Positions 24,281 to 35,788 are shown, counted from the first letter of the stretch. The stretch is 64,000 nucleotides of DNA from Plectosphaerella cucumerina (GCA_020746995.1 JAGPXD010000003.1:1860001-1924000), one strand, 5' to 3'. Translations and numbers: made by a program. The notes: generated by a model from the letters alone, not told the origin.

Positions 24281-25197
24281 ATGGCCGCCGCTTCGTCCCT
24301 CCTCCGCGTCGCCGCCCGCCGCGGCATCTCCTCGTCCTTCTTCTACGCCAGCCCCATCGTCCGGTCCGCGCCCCTCGCCCGCGCTTCCGTCGTGCCGACC
24401 TTCACCTCCAACTTCAGCACCGCCCCCGTCCTGCGCTCCGGTGAGCACGCCGAGGAGACCTTCGAGGAGTTCTCCGCCAGGTACGAACGATTCAACAACT
24501 CAATGGCTCGCGAGGAATTGTCGTTGTCGTCGTCGTTGTCGGCTTGATTGCGTCGGGCCGGGATATGTGGGGAGGGCTTTTTTCCCTCCCTCTGAACGCC
24601 AGACACCGAGACGGCCAGCACGCATCGAGCCACCCGACGACGCACGCCCGCGATGCACATGCATCCACATCAATTGATGTCGCGCAGAGCTGACCGTGTT
24701 TTTCCTCCGCAGGTTCGAGAAGGAATTCGACGGCGTCAACGATGTTTTCGAGCTCCAGGTATGCACCACAAGCTTGGCACAAACCCGAGGCCCCCAAACA
24801 CGCCAGAGGGCTAAAAGTGGTCTGATCGCCGCAACCGAATTCAACTAACCACGTCTCTTCCACCACCACAGCGCAACCTCAACAACGCCTTCGCCTACGA
24901 TCTCGTCCCCTCTCCCCAGGTCGTCGCCGCCGCCCTGAAAGCCGCCCGCCGTGTCAACGACTTCGCGACCGCCATCCGCATCTTCGAGGGTATGACTCGA
25001 CCCCCGGTCCCCGAGTGCTGCCTGCCCTCGGCCGCGATTGAGACACATTGCTGACAAGCACCCCCAACACAACAGGCATCAAGTCCAAGGTCGAGAACAA
25101 GGGCCAGTACGAGCAGTACCTCGCTGAGCTGAAGCCCCTGCGGGAAGAGCTCGGTGTCCCCCTGAAGGAGGACATCTACCCCGAGGCGAAGAACTAA
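24281..25197 (+). CDS. cox6: Cytochrome c oxidase subunit 6 (animal COX5A homologue), mitochondrial
   Basis: Four exons (24281..24480, 24713..24758, 24872..24989, 25076..25197) give 161 aa. Residues 1 to about 50 form an Arg/Ser/Ala-rich mitochondrial presequence (LLRVAARRGISSSFFYAS). The mature part matches the Cox6/COX5A family: an acidic start (EETFEEFSARFEKEFDG), the helical core (VFELQRNLNNAFAYDLVPSP, RRVNDFATAIRIFEGIKSKV) and the end ELGVPLKEDIYPEAKN. It is a nuclear-encoded peripheral subunit of respiratory complex IV on the matrix side. The frame is also open upstream of 24281, but only the ATG at 24281 gives a presequence and has a good context (CGCAATGG). All junctions keep frame. 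The first intron is long for this window (232 nt). Confidence 0.96.
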
Positions 25198-25896
25198 GGA
25201 GGCAGACCACCGTCCGCCGCCCTCTCCTACCACTCTGCCGCGGCCCTCCCTAATCACCTGGGGTCCGTCGGCGCGCAAAGGCGGCGGCTCGTCCGCTGCC
25301 GGGTATCAGAGGGGGGCAACAGACAGACTTTCGATATCCGAACCGGCCACCGACGGCGTAAAATCCAAAATCTGTATATCTGTGTCGAATAGGGCCCGAG
25401 ATCGATTCGGCCACGAGGGAATGAGGGGGCGGCGCATCGGCCGAGAAGAGGCCCCAAAGGAGCTTCTTGCGTTAGAGAGGGACGGCAGGCGACACTTGTA
25501 CATTTCCATTGCTAGAGGCGAAAGACCACAATCACCTTCACACTTCAAGCGAGCGGCTCATCGTAACATGTGTGTATGTATGCATACGAGAGACCCAAAA
25601 GGACACGAAACAACAGCAGTCGGATTGAAGGAATAGCCCGTGGGGTACTAACCGACCCAAACTGAGCTTTCCCATCACCTACTTCCACCATGCGGCCGGA
25701 TTGTATGCTCGACGGCCTACGAAACCACCCGATCTCAAAAATGCAAACAAATCATGAGGGAAGCCCGTGGAGGACATGGCCTCAGCCTCCCCATCGCACC
25801 CTCAGGGTATCAAATGAGCCCAACAACCCCCGGCGTCCACCCTTTCCATCTCGACCGTTCCCATCCATCTCCCCGTGACATGGAGCTCCTCCCGGC
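25198..25896. other. Convergent 3' flanks of cox6 and the chromodomain gene
   Basis: Two 3' UTR/terminator regions facing each other. No frame or RNA gene is supported. Confidence 0.6.
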
Positions 25897-28800
25897 CTAC
25901 ACAAAGTCCCGGAGGTGGTTGAACCGCCCGTTCGAAGATGGAGGGTTGAAGAACTGACTTCCAGGAACCGCGGGCGGCGCGCCAGTCTGTCCATCGATGC
26001 CTCCCAGCGCTGGAGATGTGCCCCTGCTGGCACCAGGGCCCGTCCCCACGACGCCCCCGCGGCCTGTTCTGGGACTCATCATGCCCATCCTAGGGCTCCG
26101 AGGCACACTAGCACCCCTGGTCTCCCTCCGACCGTTCTTCAGGACCCTCAGCTCCTCCTTGACACGATCAAGCTCGATCTCCCGGTCGCGCGCAAGGACC
26201 TGCGCCTCGACCACCTGTCGGCCAAGCTCGACGGTGTTGTTGGCGGCGTTGATCTCCTGAATCCGGACCCTGTTTGCGGCCTGCTCTTCCTGCAGCTTCG
26301 CCACTTGGGCCCTCAGCTCCACGTTCTCGCGCATTGTTTGCTCCGAGGACTGGCGCTCAGTCTGCATTGTGCTCCTGACGTAGTCCAGATCGCCGTCCTT
26401 GTTCTTAAGCTTCTGCTCAAGCGACTTGATTTCCGCCTCGGCTTTTTCGAGCTTCTGCTCCGTGCTTGTAAGCAGCGCAAATGTCTTGTCCTCGACTCCA
26501 CGAGTCTCAACAACACTGCAATACTTCTTCTCGAGTTCGGCGTACTTGTCAACGCTTGCCTGGCGATCTGCCATGCACTTCTGAGCCTTCTCCTCAGCTT
26601 TCTTTGCTGCGTCGAGGGCGGTTCCTCGCTCGACCAAGGTATCCATGAGCCGTCGCTGGATGGTGTTGGTGGTCTTCTCGTTGCTCTTGATCTGCGTAGT
26701 CATTCTGGCGATCTGCTTGCGCATGAGAGCTTCCGTGTCGACTTTCTCCTTCAACTGAGTTTCCAGGGCGCTGATGGTTGCTCTGAGGATGTCGACCTCG
26801 GAATTCTCGCTCCGACCCTCAACTGGCTGCGACAGCAATTGACTGTGGACGATCTCGTTGATGGTCTCGGGCTCTCCATTCGACATGCCGTTGGGAGACT
26901 CGGCGCCTCGAGGACGCTTGGAACCCTTGTCGTCGTCTTTGTCATCCTCCAACTTTCGCTTGCGGCCTGCTTCACTTGGAATCACAGACGACTCTGCGCC
27001 CAACGTCTCCGTCGCTGTTTCTTCCGCCTTTTCCCCTTCCTCAACCTGGTGATCCTCGATGTCAAGCTTGTTCGTAGAGTCGTTACCAGTCTGCGAACGC
27101 TGCGAGCTGTCGAAGTAGTCGTACTCCAGGAACATCTGGGGGACTTCCTGTGGTCGCCACCCATCCGCAAGTGTGATCAGATCCTGCTCCAAAATGTGTT
27201 CCGCAAAGAGCGAGGCAGTGGCCTCCACCGTAAGCTCGTCCTCAAAACGAAGCAGGGTCGCTCTGCTGCTGAAAAGGGCATACAACATGGCGCTTCGGCG
27301 TTCCATGGAGTGCAACCTCTCGGGGATAGCGAGGTCGAAATGTTCAATCGTGTACGTATTGACCAAGGTGAGGACCACGGGCCTCTTTTTGTCGGCAGGG
27401 TAGACGTCGCTTATCCGCAGGTCCTCGGCAACCTTTGAAGAGGGGTAGGTGTTGTCATAGGCGATGACCACGTCGAACTCGCCGAGATCCTTGACGTGCT
27501 GATCAGAGCGTGCGAGCACCACGGCAAGCCCGGAATCCTTTTCGTCCTCTGTGTGAACGCCATGGATCTCGTCGAGACTCGTCTTGGAGTATGCAATGTC
27601 ACCGATGGAAGCGACAATGGCTTCAAGGTATCCGATTAGCTCCTGGCTGCGGGCGACGACCAACACCTTCTTCTTGTTGGCGGTTGAGAGTTTATCAAAA
27701 AGCCGCCCAACAAAACAGAGCTTGCTGTTTGTGCCCATGGCATGTTTTGCGATGTCCTTGGCGGGCAGTTGGACAAGAGATTCGTTGCTGAGAGTGGCAG
27801 GGAGGTCGCAAATGCGATACAGCGCCTCCATGAGCCCATCAATTCTGGCCACAACTGATGGGTCAATGGGCTTCATGTCTATCCGGAGGAGACTAAACTG
27901 CTCAATGATGCGCTTTTCGTGGTTGTACGTGTCGACGTAGAACTCCTTGATGTTAGCCGGAAGCTGCAGCGTCACCAGAAATTCGCTGGGCTCAGCAGTT
28001 GTCTCCATGTCGGCATCCTCCTCCTGGCTGCGCGGAGAACCCGGAAGGACATTTTCCAGCTCTGGATCGTTCAGGCCCATGTCCATAACGTCGGCATTCA
28101 TGTCCAGCTGTGGCAAGGGGTCCGGCTCGATTGACCGACTGATATCCGAGGGGGAGACAGTTGTTGGATAAGGCTCAGCAGGGTTGTCTGTTCCTAGGAA
28201 TGGCCCAAGCGCATCCATCGAACCCGAAGCATCGAGTGGGAGCGAATGGGTCAGGCTTGCAGGCTCGTGATGTGTTCCCAGGTCTGACGGTGTGGGAGGT
28301 TGGGTGTGGGCGCTGAGGACGGGATCGTTGGCAAGGCGTGGTGGGGAATTGATTTGAATACTCGGCTGCTGCAAAGTGGCCGTAGTGGCCGATAGGCCCA
28401 GGCTAAGAATAGGGTCTGAATTTGATGCCTGGGCTTCCGCGGCAACAGCAGCGGCAGCGGATTCGGCAGGTGCATCCACGGTGCGATTGAAGCTCAAAAC
28501 CTGCGACAGGGAAGGATCGAGAGCTAGTCTCAACAGTTCCTGTGCAGACTTTGGGGCTGGACTCTTCTTCCTACCGTCGTCCATCGCGTTCCAAGACTTC
28601 GTGTGCAAATGGCTTGTTTCGTTGAAGAAGGACGAGGGGAAAGAGCGTGCTGATGATCTCTGTCCGAGGGGGCTTTCGGGCCAAACGTTTGGTCGCTGTC
28701 GGGAGCCTTCCGATGCACGTTCAATGCTGTCAGGAACGACACTGTCACCTTGGCTGCTGATAAGTGGCCCAAGAGGTGCAACGAAAGGGGACGAAGCCGG

Positions 28801-30461
28801 AATGATCTGTGCAGCCTGCGACGGGGTGGACAGCGCGGCTTGTGAGGTTTGAACACCCAGGGGGCTGGCAATGGACTCAGATCTCGCCGACCCTGGGCTG
28901 TTGAGAATTTGAGACAGTTGCTGGCTGACGAACTGAGCCAGCAGCGTGCTCGGCAGCACTCTCTCTGGGGCTGATGCTTGCGTCTGTAACGCAGAGGACT
29001 CTGCGCGAGAGGGACGTGGGAGGCTGGAGGAGGCAGACGAAATGCTCTCCGGTTGGAGTGCTGGTTGCGGGACGACGTCTGGCTGGTGCGAAGGTATCTG
29101 TGAGCCGGAACTAGTACCGTCCCCTGCGTTAGTAGAACTTGGGGGGACGTGCAAAGCCGAGTTTTGTTGCGACTCCAGACTGGAAAGCTCTTGAGAATCT
29201 GGAATCTCTACGAGTTGCCGCTGCCGCCCCCTATCGCCCTGGGGCTGTTCCTCGTTGCCCTGCAGGATTTGAGCGTCGCCCTGGGCTGGTTGCCGTTCGC
29301 CCTGAGACCGTGGTTCTTCTCTCTGAGGCTGTTGCCCCTCACCCTGCGGTTGCTGCTGCTGCCTTTGGGGCTGCTGTTCGCCGCCCTGGGGCTGTTCTTC
29401 GTCGACCTGCGTCTGCCGCTGTTGACTTTGCGGCTGCAGTACCGAGTCCCACTCCTGAGAATCGGGTATGACCCTCTCGGTGCCCAGGAAGATCTGGGCG
29501 TCCTCGGTCTCGAGGGTAGAGATTGGCTGTGACAGCGCTTCGGAGGTGGTTTGCGAGTCGGAGACGCTCCAGTAGTCGGAGGCGTCAAATTGCCGACTCT
29601 TTTTGATCTCAATGGTAAAGACGGCCCTGGAGGTGGTAGGAGTCTGGAAGGGTTCGTCGAGGTCCGATGTTGATGTCGAAACAGGGGCTCTCCCCTTCGA
29701 GTTGGGACTGATGTCGGAGAGATCGGGCGTGGGAGAGATTTGCTGAGGAATGCGAAGACGTCGTCTGTGATCGGCGGGAATGACAGAGCGGCTGCTGTCT
29801 GTCGAGCCCTGATCTTGACTGCTTTCCGTCTGTTTGTTGTCGCCTGTTGCTTTGGCTTGCTGCTGGCCGGATTTTTGAGGAGGCAATGGGCGAGGTTTCG
29901 ATGGGGTGGCTTTCTTCTCCTTCTTCTCCTTTTGTAACCTCTCCTTCTTGATTCCTTGCCAGTCTTCAAAGGCAGATTCGGTGAGGTCTTCTCGCGACAC
30001 CTAATAGCCCAACCGTGTTAGTGGCTCTTTCGGCAAAACGCGCCAGCGGAACAGAGAGGGCAGACCCAGGTCGGCGTATATATCTCCCCAGTGACGGGAT
30101 TGGGAGCCCACGAGACACGGTACTCCTTCTTCTTCTTGTTCCTCCGGGACACCCTCTCGGCGATGACCTCGCGAATCTCGAACCACTCTTCCTCGACGGG
30201 GGATGTTGGACTGTCGCTGTCACGAACGCGGTCGTCGGACATTGACGGCGGGGGTGATGGACTGTTCCTTGGCCCTGTGTTCTTGGCTACGCTGATGTTC
30301 TCATCATCGGGATGACGCTGTGGATCCGATGGTCGAGTTGGTGGTGCTTTTGGACCAGCGTTGTCGGGCCTGTTGTTTGTCTCTATCGATGGAGCTGTTG
30401 TCGAGCTTCCGAACGGTTGCTGCCGAGTCGTCGAGCCAATCATGGCCCCGCACGCCGACAT
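25897..30461 (-). CDS. Chromodomain protein with HDA2/3-like domain and coiled coil (histone deacetylase complex component)
   Basis: Two exons (30461..30066 and 30000..25897; 65-nt intron, GTCTGC donor, CACTAAC branch) give 1,499 aa. Residues about 92-150 are a chromodomain (EEEWFEIREVIAERV, KKEYRVSWAPNPVTG, then ESAFEDWQGIKKE) split by the intron. A long disordered Ser/Gln/Pro region follows, with a Q-rich repeat at about 322-394. Residues about 810-1095 resemble the HDA2/3 domain of class II histone deacetylase complex subunits, a degenerate helicase-like fold (KKKVLVVARSQELIGYLEA, VVIAYDNTYPSS). Residues about 1210-1420 are coiled coil. Fungal proteins with this plan tether Hda1-type deacetylases to H3K9-methylated heterochromatin; similarity to Neurospora CDP-2 or fission-yeast SHREC factors is my inference. 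Starts at 30461 or 30242 (MSDDRVRD) are both possible; an in-frame TGA lies just upstream of the former. Confidence 0.88.
29217..29433 (-). repeat. Gln/Pro/Gly/Glu-rich degenerate tandem repeat inside the chromodomain gene
   Basis: About 73 codons encode irregular units around a Q-P-Q-G-E/D theme (EEQPQGG, QQPQGEG, EEQPQGD), with E and R variation. The repeat is flanked by IPDSQE motifs on both sides. The coding frame is kept throughout. Confidence 0.8.
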
Positions 30462-31146
30462 CACTCAGCGTCGCACGGTCAAGCCCCTTGACTTGCGACT
30501 GCCAATCGCAGGGCTCGTCACCACGACAAGTGGACAATCCGAGAACGCGGTCGCTGAACCAGACGAACGACCCTCAGGGCTCGGGCAGAGGTGAAGAAGA
30601 GTACATTCGTGAGTCGGACTGCTCTCGAAAAGGTTTGGAAGATGGAAAGGAGTGTAGCCTCGGACCTTCCGTTTGAAGTTCTCGGAACGAACTAACTCAG
30701 GCGAGCCACAAAGTTGCAGGTCTATCCAAGTAAGGTTTGTGTTGGATTGACGGGATAGGGATCGAGGCCTCCCTTGCTCTTTGATTTTTCTTGGTAAGAG
30801 ACTTGGAGGCAGGTGCTACGTCGTAGAGGGGCCCCAGCACAAGTGGCCTGGAAGCCGGAGGGGCCAGCGCTCGAGTTGTGCAGAGACCACCCACTGCCCG
30901 TGTCGCGAGGCACATGGACGCAGAAGTTCACCGATGCAGCAGATTTCGCATACCTGCAGGATTCATCATTCTCTTCTTCTATTGTACTAGGAGCCGGGAA
31001 ACCATGTCCTCTCCAAAATGCTTCAAGATATGTCTCATAAATCGAGCCAGGGTACTACGCCGGGCCACGGGCCACCAAGATGCTGTCCTGCCGAGAGTTG
31101 CGGGGCAGCGTCATTCCCTGATTCTTATCCTCGACATGCTTCCATT
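30462..31146. other. Promoter of the chromodomain gene and 3' flank of aspartokinase
   Basis: 0.68 kb between two genes on the same (minus) strand. No frame with support on either strand and no clear regulatory motif seen. Confidence 0.5.
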
Positions 31147-32972
31147 TTAATCCAGAAAAGTGAACAGATGCGTATGCAGAACGTTCATGGCCCGCGTAGC
31201 GTCCCGGGCATCAATAACACAAGAGATGTTGATCTCGCTGGCGCCTGTATTTGTCATGTCAGCAAATCCCTCCACGCCACTCACTGCAAAGCCAATCAAA
31301 AAGGGTACATACCTTGAGAGATCATCTCCAAGTTGATCTGGTGCTCGCCCAGGGTCGAGAACATGCGGCCGGCGATACCCCTCATGTTCTTCATCTCGGC
31401 ACCGACGAGACTGAGAATGGCCATGTCGTGGAGAATGCTCACATCGCCGCATTCCTCCAGCTCGGTCCGGGCCTTGTCGAAGTGGCCGGGCTCGGCGTTG
31501 CCGGCGTGGATGGCCATGGAGACGTGGACCTCACTGGTGGAGATGAGGTCGACGGAAATCTGGTGCTTGTCGAGGATGGAGAAGACGCGAGCGAAGAAGC
31601 CGTGGGAGATGGACCTCTTGTTCGAGTGGACGTTGATGACGGAGATCTTGTCCTTGATGGTCACGGCCGTCGGCCGCTTGGGCTTCCTTCTCGCCGCCGG
31701 GTCCGACCAGACGGACCGCTGGATCTGGTGACCGGCCGCCAGCACGGGGTCGGGGATGACAATGGTGCCGACGCCCGAGGGGTTCTTGACGTTCTTGATA
31801 CGAATGGGGATCGGGGGATTCGCGTGGATGACCTGGTCCATGGTGAGGTGGTGGATGACCTCGGAACCGTAGAACGTCAGCTCGGCCGCCTCCGAGGGTG
31901 TGATGGAGGACAGCAGCCGCGCCGTCGGGACCTTTGTGGGATCGGCCGTGAAGATACCATCAACCTCCTTCCACACCTGCAGCTCGTCGGCCTTGAGGCC
32001 GACCGCGCACAGCGCGGCGCAGAGGTCTGTGTAACCGCGACCAATATCGCCGTCGATGAGGCTACCGGGAACGTTGCCGAAGAAGCCCGTGACGACGGGG
32101 ACGCGGCTCTCACATGCCGCCAGCTTCTTTGCCAGCACGCCCGAGGCCTCCTCATAAAATGCAAGATCCAGCCTCGCGGACGCGTCATAGTGGAAGGTGT
32201 CGCTAAGGTCGACATACTCGGCCGCGACGCCGTGATCCCGGAGTAGCGTGGCCATGAAGCGACAGCTCAGCTTCTCGCCAAAGCTGATGACCCGGTCTTT
32301 TGATCTCGAGTTCACCTCGAGGTTGAAGCGTCTTGCTGCCACGATGTATTCGGTAAGCTCCTGGCACTCGCTCTCAATCTCCTGGGCCAGCGCCGCCTGC
32401 AGCTTGGGGTCGCGGATGAAAGTGTGCACCGCCACGACGTGCTCGTTGGAAATGTCAAGGATGAGGCTCTTGGCCTCCTCCATGATGCGGTTCTGCGCCT
32501 CATCGTCGTTGGTGGCCGCCGCGATGGCCTTGAGCTTGTTGAAGATGCCAAGCAGTCTGGTCCGTGTGTTAGCAACCAGCCATATCCCTCCTGGACGAGG
32601 GGCCCTCCAAGGTGATGCAGTGACTCACCGACTCGTGGTGCCCTCGGCCTTCTTGCCCGTACTCCTGGCCGAGCAGACGACGACGACTCTGTGGTGAGAA
32701 AGGCTTGCCCTGAATGAGAGTCAGTTGGTCATGCTCAAATATGAAAAAAGAAAGCAACCTGGGGCGGTTTTAGCGCACCTCACGATGTCTGTGGCAATCT
32801 GCACATGGGCCCCCGGTCAGTAACTTCATTTCCAACTCTCATCGCTCACTCAGGACCAGAGTGGCAGAGGGTTTCAACATACCTTGTCCGGGAACTTGCC
32901 CACACTGGTGCCACCAAACTTTTGTACAACCCACCCATTCTCGGGCGAGTTGCCTGTCAATTGACTACCCAT
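31147..32972 (-). CDS. hom3: Aspartokinase (first step of the aspartate family pathway)
   Basis: Five exons (32972..32883, 32798..32779, 32709..32629, 32556..31313, 31244..31147) give 510 aa. It catalyses ATP-dependent phosphorylation of L-aspartate, the entry to threonine, methionine and isoleucine synthesis. The ATP-binding signature VVQKFGGTSVG is at residues 15-25. Further hallmarks are VVVVCSARSTGKKAEGTTS, SFGEKLSCRFMA, GFFGNVPGSLIDGDIGRGYTD split by conserved substitutions, and ELQVWKEVDGIFTADPTKV. The C-terminus has two ACT domains (INVHSNKRSISHGFFARVF; ISLVG-type segment followed by NLEMISQGASEINISCVI), the site of threonine feedback in fungal enzymes. Length matches yeast Hom3. Exon 2 is only 20 nt, yet all junctions keep frame. 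Two TGAGTCA sites lie about 0.8 kb upstream (33772-33823), hinting at general amino-acid control. Confidence 0.96.
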
Positions 32973-34889
32973 GACGATGAGGCCGTGGCAGGGAAGGAAT
33001 ATGAGACAGGTCGAGGATTGCGGATGTCTCTCAGCGGCTGCGGAACCAGCTGAAGGCGCCGAGTGGCCGGAGTGCAGGCGGCGGGTCGACGAGACGGAAT
33101 AAATGCAACAAAGGCGAACAAGCAATTAGCTCAAAACGTCCAGTTCAGCTCCGAGTCTCGTGGCGGAGGAAAAGGCGTGCTTGGTGTCCAATGAGGGGCA
33201 GGTCGAAAGATCGGAGGCGGCTAGGTGAAATGCTAACGTCTCGAGACTCTGGTGTGTATCGTTGGGGGGACTTTGGAAGGGGAGGAGGAAGATGACAGTC
33301 TGGTCCGAATTACGGCTTCAACAGACTTCGAGGTTGGACGGGACGCAGTCACGGACGAAATCGGCGAGCATATCTTCCCGCAAAATGCAATATGTCGCAG
33401 ATTCGAGTCATTCTTCAAGCGGCGGGCTGGCACCGGCCGCCGGACCGGAGAATGCGCTAGCAAAATTTCTCCAGTATATTCCACGCCCCCAGTTTGCCAG
33501 TGAAGACGCTGTGGATGATGGCAGTGGAGGGGAGCCAAATGCAGGAACCGCTGCCGCCCTGGGGAGTCCACCACGCCACAGTTACAGCGTGTCGAAGTAC
33601 CTGGACCGTGGAGTTGGCTGTTCCGACGCCCCAAGTCGGCAGGCCGTGGTACCTCCGTGCCGATCCACTCCTGCCTGTTCCTTGGGTTCCCCTGGTCCCT
33701 GCTGGCTGCCGTCTTCCGGGAACGGAACGGGGCCACGGAGAACGGAATATCTGCAACATGGATGTCACTGTTGAGTCATTGGCGTATCGGGGCCTCTGTT
33801 TTAATCAGCTTCAGAGTGAGTCAGGCTCATGAGGGTATCAATACTGGATCTCGCCTGTGCTGGTTGAATGTCAGAGCTTTACATGTGAAAGAACTCGGCG
33901 TTTGAGCCTTCCAGGTTGCTCCCCGACTCGGATGCCACTGCCCGCCCGATCCCGCCTTTCACTTGCCCGCTGGTGCCAGCCGCCTCAGCAAAATGTCCGT
34001 TTTGGTCATCCCCGGGCCAGGTTCGAAGCTGTGTTACCGCACTCCATCACCACCTGATCTGCCAAGCGGCTGATTGACTGCCATGATCACGGACTGTGCC
34101 GCTACGGCTTGGATTCATCAGTCAACTCGTGCTGTCTTGTTCATCCAGCTTCAGCCCCGACGTCGCGGCCGACACTAATGCCTCCAGCGCAAACTGCACC
34201 CCGTTAGCCGCATCTCTCACAAACCAGTCTGAGTTCAATGAGGACTGGGAAGACGCTACACACCTCTAGGGCTGAGGGATGCGCGGCTGTATCCTTGGAC
34301 ATATCTTGATGACGTCGCCGGATGTCATCCGTGTTCCGTTGCGGCCGAGGTCCTTGTGGTATCGCCGTTCCTTCGGTGGCGTACTCGGATATCCCGCTTA
34401 CACTGGGCTCGGAGTCGGTGGGCATCGCCTATTTGACCTAGCGATGCCCCAGTCCTGCACCCCGATTTGATGACCATACCGACTACTGGGCATGTAACAA
34501 TGTCGGTGGCCGGCTAATGGGGTTGGGCAAGGTCATGCTGGGGCTCCTGTCAGTGCCGCGGCTACAGACCAATTTAGTGGCTTCTTGGGCTTTTTCATTT
34601 CCATCAGCCTGGATCCATCTGGCTTGGATTTCAGCTTCGATATGTTGCAGCCGGGATGAGGCTGGAGACCATGCTCGATTCTCGCCATACACCATCGACT
34701 TAGACATGTGCCCTACAGGCTGAAGTAAGACGTTCCTTTGCTTCTTTAAGCAGTCCGCGTGGCATTTCCCGTTCAGACGTTGATCTTTTTTTCTCCTTCT
34801 CCTTAGAACGAGAGCATCACACCTCGTCTTTAACCTTCTTGTTCTCCTCTACCACGTCATATCAACAGTCCGGGCAACGGATTATCGCC
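32973..34889. other. Intergenic between aspartokinase and the sulfatase relic
   Basis: Promoter side of aspartokinase. It contains two TGAGTCA motifs. A 170-codon plus-strand frame (33262-33774) and its minus-strand shadow have no domain or splice support. A CT-rich stretch at 34786-34860, ending at the sulfatase relic's ATG, looks like the former promoter/leader of that gene. Confidence 0.5.
33772..33823. promoter_or_regulatory. Pair of TGAGTCA (Gcn4/CPC1-type) sites
   Basis: TGAGTCA is present at 33772-33778 and 33817-33823, 45 bp apart, roughly 800 and 845 bp upstream of the aspartokinase ATG. TGA(C/G)TCA is the binding site of the bZIP activator of general amino-acid control. Distance and chance occurrence limit confidence. 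Confidence 0.35.
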
Positions 34890-35433
34890 ATGCCGCCCAA
34901 ACAGCTCGGCACCATCTGCATCATGGCCGATGACCATGCTTCCAAGGCCATTAGCTACCATAAAGCTGGTATCAGCAGCACTCCCAACATCGATCGGTCT
35001 GGCTCGGATCATTGGGAGATACTTATGTGACTCGGCTGATATGACCACCAGCACGACGGCACCATCTTCCACCTTTGACTGCCTCGCCGAGCTGGCAGAG
35101 TTCAACTTTGGATACCTAAGTCAATCCGAAGCTGACCGAATTCGCAGCAGATTCTACCATCGATTCGATGCGTAAAACGATGTGATCCTTCACGCATATG
35201 CTCATTATGGAGTCTAGGCATGATCAGAGATACGAGCTCATCTACTGGTTTGATGAGGCGCTCAGTAGAATGACGCGCGGCCGGGGGGCGAGATGAAAAA
35301 GAAATGAGACTTCTTTGGCTGCCAGGAGGATCCTTTGGAGCTATCCAGTCTATGCCACGAGCCGAGGTATCAGGAAGTCGCCAGGACAATGGCCTGGCTT
35401 CCGGAGCTGATCAAATTGGGGGCGACCAGGTGA
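34890..35433 (+). pseudogene. Decayed sulfatase gene with internal deletion and frameshifts
   Basis: The ATG at 34890 opens 36 codons matching the N-terminus of sulfatases: MADDHASKAISYHKAG with the metal-binding Asp-Asp pair, then the family block TPNIDR. The match then stops, and a TGA follows at 35028. The C-terminal end reappears downstream in pieces: YHRF...HAYAHYGV in frame 1 (35154-35212, with stops), DQRYELIYWFDEAL in frame 2 (35222-35263), and QEDPLELSSLCHEPRYQEVA ending in TGA at 35431-35433. Functional sulfatases are about 500-600 aa, so roughly 1 kb is missing, including the CxPxR segment whose cysteine becomes the catalytic formylglycine. The gene cannot make an active enzyme. 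Choline-sulfatase versus arylsulfatase ancestry is not decidable from these pieces. Confidence 0.75.
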
Positions 35434-35788
35434 ACAGGATGTCGTGGAAGTTGACAACGGACAGGCATTTTATCAGTCGTCTTGGGCAAGCAGAAGAAGG
35501 GACTAGGTTCATATCTTAACAATTTCTGCGTCAAGCCTGGTTATCCCTTGATAGTCAGGTAGCAACAGGGGGGTTCGGCGGGCCGCATGTCCCGGGGCTC
35601 ACTTTAGCCCGGTCACGACATCGCGGCCCCTCCTGGCGACATCAACCTCACGTTTGACGACGTGCTTGCATCCAATTGTCCCAACAACCTGGTGAAGCAG
35701 CGTCGAGATGCCGCTTGAACACCACAATGAGTCCATCGACTGGGTTTCTCCACATTGGAACACCTGGGCCCTCGTTCACCATTGAAGC
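35434..35788. other. Short spacer between sulfatase relic and Zn2Cys6 gene
   Basis: Mostly non-coding. A plus-strand frame from 35608 to a TGA at 35716-35718 reads protein-like (DIAAPPGDINLTFDDV, then NNLVKQRRDAA) right after a TAG, and may be the end of another decayed gene; I do not recognise it. The regulator's promoter must lie here or within the relic. Confidence 0.4.

Noticed and set aside
25915..27438. 507-codon plus-strand frame antisense to the chromodomain gene
   Set aside because: Shadow of the coiled-coil coding region: leucine-rich antisense reading of Glu/Lys/Gln codons.
33262..33774. 170-codon plus-strand frame in the aspartokinase upstream region
   Set aside because: Mirror frame on the minus strand of similar length; no domain.
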